This document shows positions 1 through 5,028 of a stretch of 5,028 nucleotides of DNA, piece after piece; within the stretch, counting starts at the first letter, position 1, and each line of letters starts with the position of its first letter. Where the stretch lies: contig CAISYK010000563.1 of assembly GCA_903889605.1 (NCBI GenBank), positions 1 to 5,028 on the forward strand, given 5' to 3'. This DNA is from an uncultured Bacteroidota bacterium. GTDB taxonomy: Bacteria; Bacteroidota; Bacteroidia; 2-12-FULL-35-15. The notes under the pieces were generated by a model. It saw only the letters and a list, made by a program, of their open reading frames with translations, was not told the DNA's origin and searched no databases. A program made the translations under genes and the position numbers.

Positions 1-112
1 AAGAAAAAAAATGCAAAATTGTTGATAAACAGGCCTTTTGTTAATAAATATGCCTGCATAAATACATAATCATTGGGTTGCACGTAAGTATATAAATTAT
101 TACAGAAATTTA

Positions 113-127
113 TATTGTCAAACAATA
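113..127 (-). terminator. Small hairpin after the last gene, possible weak terminator
   Basis: TATTGT (113-118) and ACAATA (122-127) form a perfect 6-bp stem with a three-base loop, 42 bases past the stop codon of the barrel gene. The stem is nearly all A-T and the minus strand has no strong T-run directly after it, so it is a poor intrinsic terminator. It is the only compact hairpin I see in the left flank. Confidence 0.2.
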
Positions 128-169
128 GATTTGAGATAAGCTAATTTTTAGACTATTCTGCGACCAATA

Positions 170-1216
170 TTATAGACGCTTGAAGTAATCTTTGCGTAAA
201 TTAAAGCGGTAACCATAGTAAACTCGGACAGACCCATAATTATAATTAAGTGAGGATTTTTTATCATTATTAATAGTATAGTTATTTCCTAAAGCGGAGA
301 AACCAAAAAAATACTTTGGCCGGTTATAACCGAAAGCAATGCGAGTCTGCATTGCCAATCCAAGTTCTACGTTAGATTTTGTTTGCTGGCTGTAAGCATT
401 TGTAGAGTAATACTGCTGAACTGAAAATCCGGGAAGCGTATAAATATTAATAAACCAATATTTATGAAAAACAAAAGTATATGTATAACCAAATGAAATT
501 CCATAGGTAAAACTGGCAGCATCTTTAAATTGAACTTCGGATTTAAAACGATCCTTTAGTGAATCAGGAAAAATAACTGAGTCAGCGTTGATAGAATATA
601 ATGAAAAGAAAGTTCCTAAGAGCATAGTCCCTGCCCCTTTTTTCTGACGCTGTGTAAAATTATAAGGAGCGGAACTTGAAAAATGTTTATTATTGAAAAG
701 GTAAACAAACTCCATCCCTAAATTAATATTTATTATATCGGGGCGGTAAAAATATGCTAAAGCTCCAGTAGTATCGCCGGGTATTTGGGATCCTGTTGTA
801 GTATGGAAACCTTGATTAATTCTTGAATAGAAATCGTAAATATAACGCCTGCTGTTGGCGCTGGCGGCAATGGAAAACTGCTGAGATTTTCCGAATTTGT
901 CATTATCATTGTTTAATCCGCGGGGGGCAAATTGAAATTCAATCCCTATAGCTTTATAAGTTAAGCCCAGCCCCAAATTTGTGGTTGAATTAATACTGTA
1001 TTCCAGCGACTTCCCGGTAATATTATCTGTTATGCTGAACTTATTATAACGGCCGGTCAAAAGTAACTTAGCTGTCAATAAATTGCGGAAGTTTTCAATA
1101 TAAACTGTGTCTGTTTTTTTATAAAAAATTGAATCTTTGTTTTCAGTATAATTTAATGCAAAAATCATTTGCGAAAGAAACAGCATCATAGTTGATGTAA
1201 ATATTTTACGCATCAT
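170..1216 (-). CDS. DUF4421-like predicted outer-membrane beta-barrel protein
   Basis: The 348-residue protein resembles the DUF4421 family of Bacteroidota, which is predicted to be outer-membrane beta-barrels of unknown function. Residues 1-20 form a signal peptide (basic start, hydrophobic core, Ala20). The rest alternates short amphipathic strands rich in Tyr, Phe and Gly with polar turns, as in a barrel. Family-like landmarks are a strand around residues 79-88 (TNLGLGLTYK), YRPDI at 157-161, NNKHFS at 175-180, the QKKGAGTMLLG stretch at 191-201, and a final strand near 329-340 (VRVYYGYRFNL). The length fits the family. It is the last gene of the cluster: its ATG comes one base after the TonB-domain gene's TAG, suggesting translational coupling. 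Two consecutive ATGs (1214-1216 and 1211-1213) leave the exact start ambiguous by one codon. No Shine-Dalgarno is visible. Family assignment is from remembered sequence patterns, not a search. Function is unknown. Confidence 0.85.
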   Translation of the reverse strand: MMRKIFTSTMMLFLSQMIFALNYTENKDSIFYKKTDTVYIENFRNLLTAKLLLTGRYNKFSITDNITGKSLEYSINSTTNLGLGLTYKAIGIEFQFAPRGLNNDNDKFGKSQQFSIAASANSRRYIYDFYSRINQGFHTTTGSQIPGDTTGALAYFYRPDIININLGMEFVYLFNNKHFSSSAPYNFTQRQKKGAGTMLLGTFFSLYSINADSVIFPDSLKDRFKSEVQFKDAASFTYGISFGYTYTFVFHKYWFINIYTLPGFSVQQYYSTNAYSQQTKSNVELGLAMQTRIAFGYNRPKYFFGFSALGNNYTINNDKKSSLNYNYGSVRVYYGYRFNLRKDYFKRL

Positions 1217-1217
1217 A

Positions 1218-1625
1218 CTAATGTGCTTTTACAGGAAATGAATACATCGTATTCATTTTTACAGGAAAACCGTTTTGAACAGCCGGAATGAATTTTAACT
1301 TTTGAATAAGTTTTTCTGTTTCATCATCAATTCCAAAACCTACACCTTTTATCAAAGTTATATTGCTCACTGTGCTGTCTGCATTAACATCAAAACTGAG
1401 TGTAACTTCCCCTTCAATGAATTTCTTTTTGGATTCTTCAGAGTAAGTTATGTTGTATAAAACGTACATGTATAGTTCATTATCTCCTTTTGGAAATGAA
1501 GGTTCTGTAGTGGTTATAACCTGGCTGTTTTGTGAGTCCCAGGCTTTTATCTGTGCAAAGTTGTATATTGAAAACATTAAAAAAATCAATATCAATTTCA
1601 ATTTTTTTTTCTTAATCATTTTCAT
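1218..1625 (-). CDS. Small exported TonB C-terminal-domain protein
   Basis: The 135-residue protein has a lysine-rich N-terminus, a hydrophobic segment at about 10-23, and a likely signal-peptidase site after Ala24 (NFA|Q). Residues about 41-135 match the TonB C-terminal fold: PSFPKGDNELYMYVLYNITY (43-62), EGEVTLSFDVNADSTVSNI (71-89), then a helix and the KFIPAVQNGFPVKMN stretch (111-125). In classical TonB this domain contacts outer-membrane transporters and is tied to ExbB/ExbD by a membrane anchor and a long proline-rich linker. Here the linker is only about 17 residues and the hydrophobic part looks cleavable, so it is probably a periplasmic TonB-fold protein, not an energy transducer. 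The usual Pro after 'NITY' is Ser62. An in-frame TGA at 1632-1634 limits the start to Met1 or Met3 (1617-1619). It sits 27 bases after the M1 peptidase gene and one base before the barrel gene. Its partner is unknown. Confidence 0.85.
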   Translation of the reverse strand: MKMIKKKKLKLILIFLMFSIYNFAQIKAWDSQNSQVITTTEPSFPKGDNELYMYVLYNITYSEESKKKFIEGEVTLSFDVNADSTVSNITLIKGVGFGIDDETEKLIQKLKFIPAVQNGFPVKMNTMYSFPVKAH

Positions 1626-1652
1626 TTGGATTCAGAAAATAGTTTATTTATT

Positions 1653-3383
1653 TCACTCAGCTAAGTTAGATTCTTTATCGATATAAAATAAATCGGTTGC
1701 TACTTTAAAATCTGAAGCTTTCATATAGTCCACACCAATTGTCTGCCATTCGGTAGTAGGGAAAATAAAATCATACCCTTCTCTATTCAAAGTTACTTTC
1801 ACAGGCATAGTGAAAGATGATTTCTTGCCTATGAAATCATCCTTAAATGCACTTTTGCCGTCCAAAGTATAGCGGTATGCTATTCTCAGATCCTTGGAAT
1901 CAGATTCTATTTTTAAACTTAATTTTGGTATAGATGCGCTTCGTAAATACAAATCAAAAATGTTAGAAAAATCAATGCCTGATTCAACGCTTATATACTT
2001 TTCAATATCCTTTGAATCAACAATTTGATATTTATAAGTATCTTGAATTCCTTTTAATATTTTGAAGAATTTTTTATCATCATTTATTATGCTTCTTATA
2101 GTATGAATCAGCAGAGCACCTTTGGGATACATATCATCAGCACCTTCATTGTTTACTCCAAATTTTCCAGTTATAGGGGAGTTATTCTCAACCTTATTTT
2201 TTTCAGAATTAATATACTCCATGTAAGCCTTATAACCATAAACTGATTCTACATATAACGCCTCTGAATATGTTCCAAATCCTTCGTGAATCCACATATC
2301 GGCAATATCCTTGGTTGTAACACTGTTGCCCCACCATTCATGCGCAGATTCATGAATAATAATATAATCGAATTTATATCCGGTACCTGACATGTCAAAA
2401 CCAGAATACCCGTTTTTATATTTATTACCATAAGCTACGCAGCTTTGATGTTCCATTCCAAGATAAGGCGCTTCAACAAGTTTATAACCATCCCGAACAA
2501 AAGGATACTCACCGTAATATTTATAATAACAATCAAGCATCGGTTTTACTTGTGCGAATTGAATTTTTGCTTTTTCTAAATTGTACGGCATCACAAAATA
2601 GTCTAGTGTAAGCGTATCTTTATAAGCCGGATTAAAATATTTGTCGCCAAAATATTGATATTTCCCTATGTTCAATGTTACATCATAGTTATTAATCGGA
2701 TAAGAAACATACCATTCGTATTTTGTCCAGCCATCAGGTAAAGTTGTTTTTTGTTTCAGCCTCCCATTGGAAACATCACTTAAACCTGGCGGAACAGTCA
2801 CACGGATATACATTTCAATAGGTTCATCACTTTGATGATCTTTGCACGGCCACCATAAACTAGCTCCTGTCCCTTGGCAGGATACAGCAACCCATGGATT
2901 TCCTTCTTCATCCTTGCTCCAGGAAAATCCACCATCCCAAGGCGCATGTTTTGCCGCTTGTGGTTTACCGGAATAATATATTTTTAAAAATCTTACACTA
3001 TCTTTTTTTACAGTCTCTGGAAATTCAGCAAAAACAGCATTAAACTGTCGGGAATATTTCAGATTCTGGCTGTGCCCGCCATCTGCATTATTATAGTATT
3101 CAATTTTTTCAATTTTCATATTTTCAAATAAATCTATCTGAAGTTTTTGAAAATCATTTTTAGCAAGAAATTTAATTGTGCTGCTTCCGGAAATAAATTT
3201 TTTATCAATATCCACTTTTATATCCAAATCATATAACAAAACATCATAACAAGAACGAAGCGGAGAAAGCGTTCCTCTTAAAGAATCTGCTCTGGAAAAT
3301 TTTTTAGTCCGTCCGAAATCAAGCTGGGAATATCCGTTTTGGACAATGAGAAATAGTAAAGTAATTAATTTGAATTGTTTCAT
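1653..3383 (-). CDS. Secreted M1-family zinc aminopeptidase
   Basis: This 576-residue M1 (gluzincin) metallopeptidase should remove N-terminal residues from peptides. A signal peptide covers about 1-19, with no lipobox cysteine. An N-terminal beta domain (about 40-240) carries the WWPCKDH motif at 177-183. The catalytic domain has GMEH (309-312; the GAMEN-equivalent exopeptidase motif, Glu311 expected to bind the substrate amino group). It also has HESAH (344-348) and Glu367 nineteen residues after His348, giving the complete HEXXH-X18-E zinc site with base Glu345. Tyr419 in YPKGALL is the likely transition-state tyrosine. Residues about 484-576 look like a beta-sandwich; the large helical domain of aminopeptidase N/ERAP is absent. 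No type IX sorting domain is evident. An in-frame TGA at 3414-3416 and the signal peptide support the start. It leads the tight cluster with the TonB-domain and barrel genes. The family is clear; substrate specificity cannot be read. Confidence 0.95.
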   Translation of the reverse strand: MKQFKLITLLFLIVQNGYSQLDFGRTKKFSRADSLRGTLSPLRSCYDVLLYDLDIKVDIDKKFISGSSTIKFLAKNDFQKLQIDLFENMKIEKIEYYNNADGGHSQNLKYSRQFNAVFAEFPETVKKDSVRFLKIYYSGKPQAAKHAPWDGGFSWSKDEEGNPWVAVSCQGTGASLWWPCKDHQSDEPIEMYIRVTVPPGLSDVSNGRLKQKTTLPDGWTKYEWYVSYPINNYDVTLNIGKYQYFGDKYFNPAYKDTLTLDYFVMPYNLEKAKIQFAQVKPMLDCYYKYYGEYPFVRDGYKLVEAPYLGMEHQSCVAYGNKYKNGYSGFDMSGTGYKFDYIIIHESAHEWWGNSVTTKDIADMWIHEGFGTYSEALYVESVYGYKAYMEYINSEKNKVENNSPITGKFGVNNEGADDMYPKGALLIHTIRSIINDDKKFFKILKGIQDTYKYQIVDSKDIEKYISVESGIDFSNIFDLYLRSASIPKLSLKIESDSKDLRIAYRYTLDGKSAFKDDFIGKKSSFTMPVKVTLNREGYDFIFPTTEWQTIGVDYMKASDFKVATDLFYIDKESNLAE

Positions 3384-3437
3384 TTTCAGTGCAGTGATTA
3401 TTAAAACTTTTCCTCATGGACATAACGTTCAAAAAGA

Positions 3438-3465
3438 AAACAATAAAAAGAAACTCTTTAAACAA
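3438..3465 (-). promoter_or_regulatory. Weak promoter candidate before the M1 peptidase gene
   Basis: In the 143-base spacer between the TPR and M1 genes, the minus strand reads TTG (3463-3465), 17 bases, then TATTGTTT (3438-3445). This is an imperfect match to the Bacteroidota TTG / TAnnTTTG pattern with suitable spacing. It would leave an untranslated leader of roughly 45-50 bases before the ATG at 3383. If real, the M1, TonB-domain and barrel genes form a separate transcript from the TPR gene. No convincing terminator hairpin was seen after the TPR stop codon. Confidence 0.25.
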
Positions 3466-3526
3466 TATGTTAATTTTTGAAAAAGCATATTGATGATTTC
3501 ATCCTACTAATTTACGAAAAAAATTT

Positions 3527-4849
3527 CTATTTACAGTTAAAAATTCTTTTGCTCACTGCGGCGCCGTCTCCAAGAATTTCTGCTCGTTTATAATCGTCAC
3601 AGGCCAGCTCCTTGTTGCCTTGCAGGATAAGCAATTCGGCACGAGCCATAAATGTTTTTGCAGAATTTGGGTCTAGTTCAATTATTTTTGAATAATCTTC
3701 AATAGCCATTTTGTAATCTTTTGATACAGCACGTAAAATTGCTCTTTTTTCAATTAATTTTACCTCATTTGGGGCAATTATTATTGCTCTGCTTAAATCG
3801 GAAAGGGCACCTGTTAAATCATTTTTAGAGAGGCGCGCTACAGCCCTTTGCTCATAAGCATCTACAGCTTTGGGATTTAGTTCAATGGCTCTGCTGTAAT
3901 CTTTCAAAGCATCTTCGTATTTACCAATAAAATCTAAAGCATTTCCTCTAATTATGAATGCTTCCCAATAATCAGGTTTTAACTTCAAAGCATGGCTGCA
4001 GTCATCAATAACAGCTTGGTAATTGGGTAAATCATATTCTGCACGAGCGCGTATATAATAGGCTTTAGCATTATTAGGATTACTTTTTATAAATGATGTA
4101 CAATCTTCAGCGGCGCCGATATCATCGCCCTGTTCATCACGAATTTCTGCTCTTAAAATTAGGGAATTAACATCATCAGGTTCTAATTCTAAACCTTTAT
4201 TATAATCTTTAAGCGCATTTTTGTTATCCTTCAACTCCTTATATTCAAGTGCCCGATTAAAATAGGCCGCAGAATAATCTGGGTTGATGCTGATGAGCGA
4301 AGAAAGAATCTCTATAGATGATTTATGTTCACCAAGAGCACTGTTCGAAAACGCTTTATTGATATATGCTTTACTATACTTCGGGTTGAGGGCAATTGCT
4401 TTATCAAAATCTTTAATAGCTTCTTTATGCATATTCTGCAGACTATATAAATATCCGCGGTTATTATATGTTTCTGCCATTTTAGGATTTAATTCAATTG
4501 CCTTGTTATAATCTTCCAGAGCCGGTTTAAACTGTTTTAATTCACTATAAGCGGAACCTCTATTAATATATGCTTCTGTTTTTCGGGGATTATATTGAAT
4601 TGTTTTCGAATAGTTTTCGATTGCAGATTTGATTTCTCCTTTGTTTGCATAAACTATACCTTTATAATAGTATGCTTCAGCATTTGCAGGCTGCAAATTT
4701 ATTAACTGGTTAAAATTTAATAATGCTTTATCATACTGCTTTTTACTTATGAAAGTGATTCCATCCTTTAACAAAGCATCTGCATTGCTTTGAGCATTCA
4801 AAACAAACATTGAAAAAAAATATACAGTTAACGTTAAAAGAAATTTCAT
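3527..4849 (-). CDS. Exported 12-repeat TPR protein
   Basis: The 440-residue protein has a signal peptide (1-19, cleavage likely LNA|Q) followed by twelve contiguous 34-residue tetratricopeptide repeats, phased without gap or insertion from residue 22 to 429. Most repeats show the TPR signature: Ala/Gly around position 8-9, Tyr near 11, Ala near 20, Tyr/Phe near 24, and an N-P turn near 32-33 (ELNPK, ALNPK, ELDPN). TPR arrays form a right-handed superhelix that binds peptides or proteins, so this is likely a periplasmic scaffold; its partner is unknown. The last repeat with ACDDYKRAEILGDGAA and a near-terminal cysteine (Cys417, Cys439) resembles the usual end of exported Bacteroidota TPR proteins. 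Cys250 and Cys284 lie in repeats 7 and 8. An in-frame TAA at 4856-4858 makes this the first possible ATG. No Shine-Dalgarno is seen. The next gene, the M1 peptidase, lies 143 bases downstream in the same direction, so operon membership is uncertain. Confidence 0.93.
   Translation of the reverse strand: MKFLLTLTVYFFSMFVLNAQSNADALLKDGITFISKKQYDKALLNFNQLINLQPANAEAYYYKGIVYANKGEIKSAIENYSKTIQYNPRKTEAYINRGSAYSELKQFKPALEDYNKAIELNPKMAETYNNRGYLYSLQNMHKEAIKDFDKAIALNPKYSKAYINKAFSNSALGEHKSSIEILSSLISINPDYSAAYFNRALEYKELKDNKNALKDYNKGLELEPDDVNSLILRAEIRDEQGDDIGAAEDCTSFIKSNPNNAKAYYIRARAEYDLPNYQAVIDDCSHALKLKPDYWEAFIIRGNALDFIGKYEDALKDYSRAIELNPKAVDAYEQRAVARLSKNDLTGALSDLSRAIIIAPNEVKLIEKRAILRAVSKDYKMAIEDYSKIIELDPNSAKTFMARAELLILQGNKELACDDYKRAEILGDGAAVSKRIFNCK
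3563..4786 (-). repeat. Twelve in-frame 102-base TPR-coding units
   Basis: This span encodes residues 22-429 of the TPR protein as 12 x 34 codons with no insertion between units. Units begin at residues 22, 56, 90, 124, 158, 192, 226, 260, 294, 328, 362 and 396. Units 2-4, 6 and 9 are closest to the TPR consensus. Units 7, 8, 10 and 11 carry more substitutions, and unit 12 is a degenerate cap. At nucleotide level the copies have diverged, so this is an old protein repeat and not a recent tandem duplication. The strongest shared stretches encode the AIELNPK-type turns. Confidence 0.9.
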
Positions 4850-4886
4850 GTTAATTTATAATTCAAGTGCCGGTTTAGTTTCATTA

Positions 4887-4913
4887 AAAAAATAAACATG
4901 AGGCAAGTTTCAA
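4887..4913 (-). promoter_or_regulatory. Weak Bacteroidota-type promoter candidate for the TPR gene
   Basis: On the minus strand, TTG (4911-4913) is followed after 16 bases by TATTTTTT (4887-4894). This compares with the Bacteroidota primary-sigma pattern TTG, about 17-19 bases, then TAnnTTTG; the final G is missing and the spacing is slightly short. It would start transcription some 30 bases before the TPR ATG. The -33 TTG lies in the inner end of the inverted repeat at 4908-4917. In DNA this T-rich such matches arise easily. Confidence 0.25.
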
Positions 4914-4944
4914 TATTATAATCACCGGAGGCACAATATTGAAA
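4908..4944. repeat. 10-bp inverted repeat upstream of the TPR gene
   Basis: TTTCAATATT at 4908-4917 pairs perfectly with AATATTGAAA at 4935-4944 around a 17-base spacer containing CACCGGAGG. Allowing a one-base bulge, the outer arms extend further (AGTTT against AAAACT). On the plus strand a run of eight T (4951-4958) follows within seven bases, giving a terminator-like look, but no plus-strand gene ends here. On the minus strand the repeat lies 59 bases before the TPR start codon and overlaps the -33 element of the promoter candidate. It could be a terminator for an upstream gene, an operator, or chance in AT-rich DNA. Confidence 0.5.
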
Positions 4945-4955
4945 ACTATATTTTT

Positions 4956-4967
4956 TTTCAATTGAAA
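4956..4967. repeat. 12-bp perfect palindrome TTTCAATTGAAA
   Basis: TTTCAATTGAAA is its own reverse complement. It lies 12 bases beyond the inverted repeat at 4908-4944 and shares its TTTCAAT half-site. Together the two elements give four TTTCAAT/ATTGAAA half-sites in 60 bases (4908-4914, 4938-4944, 4956-4962, 4961-4967) in front of the TPR gene. A dimeric regulator could bind such sites. However, TTTCAAT also occurs several times inside genes of this window, so the function is only a possibility. Confidence 0.4.
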
Positions 4968-5028
4968 TACCTGGTAATAGCATTTCTTTGCAGGAGAAGG
5001 TAGAAAATGCAGGTCCCTTTGCGTCATA

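Noticed and set aside
19..50. Imperfect direct repeat (19-31 and 38-50, 11 of 13 bases) with TGTTGATAA and TGTTAATAA resembling DnaA boxes
   Set aside because: The units differ from the DnaA-box consensus by one and two bases, there are only two, and the sequence is AT-rich. There is no dnaA, dnaN or other origin context.
30..56. CAGGC / GCCTG inverted repeat with a 17-base loop
   Set aside because: The stem is only 5 bp and the loop is long. The T-run on the minus-strand side is too far from it for a convincing terminator.
1..59. Minus-strand ATG (57-59) open to the left edge, and a plus-strand frame open from base 1 to a TAA at 67-69
   Set aside because: Both are under 25 codons, low complexity because of A/T runs, and overlap on opposite strands. 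Neither can be supported without sequence to the left.
1450..1686. Plus-strand open frame of 78 codons
   Set aside because: It lies almost wholly antisense to the well-supported TonB-domain gene and the end of the M1 gene. The translation shows no recognisable domain.
2249..2431. Minus-strand open frame of 60 codons in another frame
   Set aside because: It lies inside the catalytic region of the M1 peptidase, whose own frame carries the zinc-site motifs.
3492..3503. GATGA-TT-TCATC mini inverted repeat after the TPR gene
   Set aside because: The arms are 5 bp with a two-base loop that cannot form a stable hairpin, and there is no adjacent T-run in a useful position.
4284..4511. Plus-strand open frame of 75 codons
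   Set aside because: It is antisense to TPR-coding repeats; its leucine/alanine-rich translation is the expected shadow of those codons.
4969..5014. Nested ACCTG/CAGGT and GCATTT/AAATGC inverted repeats near the right edge
   Set aside because: The arms are short and separated by an unpaired bulge and a long loop. This is within chance expectation and at the limit of the window.

Overview
The window looks like a piece of an AT-rich Bacteroidota chromosome. This is inferred from three things: the gene families present (a DUF4421-type predicted outer-membrane barrel, a small TonB C-terminal-domain protein, and a short secreted M1 metallopeptidase of the 'GMEH' type); signal peptides that end in ...AQ or ...SQ; and the absence of Shine-Dalgarno sequences before all four genes. 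The genus cannot be named from this sequence.

All four convincing genes lie on the minus strand, so transcription runs from high to low coordinates. From the right edge there is a roughly 180-base flank rich in inverted repeats and palindromes (4850-5028). Next come an exported 12-repeat TPR protein (3527-4849), a 143-base spacer with a weak promoter candidate (3384-3526), a secreted M1-family zinc aminopeptidase (1653-3383), a TonB C-terminal-domain protein (1218-1625), and a DUF4421-like barrel protein (170-1216). The left 169 bases are AT-rich and hold only a small hairpin and weak repeats.

The last three genes are packed with gaps of 27 and 1 bases and are probably one transcript. The TPR gene may belong to the same unit or have its own promoter. 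All four products begin with a signal peptide, so the locus encodes cell-envelope proteins: two predicted periplasmic (TPR and TonB domain), one periplasmic or surface peptidase, and one predicted outer-membrane barrel. A joint function in envelope peptide processing or uptake is possible, but this is inference from adjacency only.

I found no RNA genes, CRISPR arrays, insertion sequences, phage genes or broken genes. The region looks mostly like ordinary chromosome. The points most worth checking are the unanchored TonB domain, the tight M1/TonB/DUF4421 cluster, the repeat-rich region before the TPR gene, and the gap-free 12-unit TPR array.
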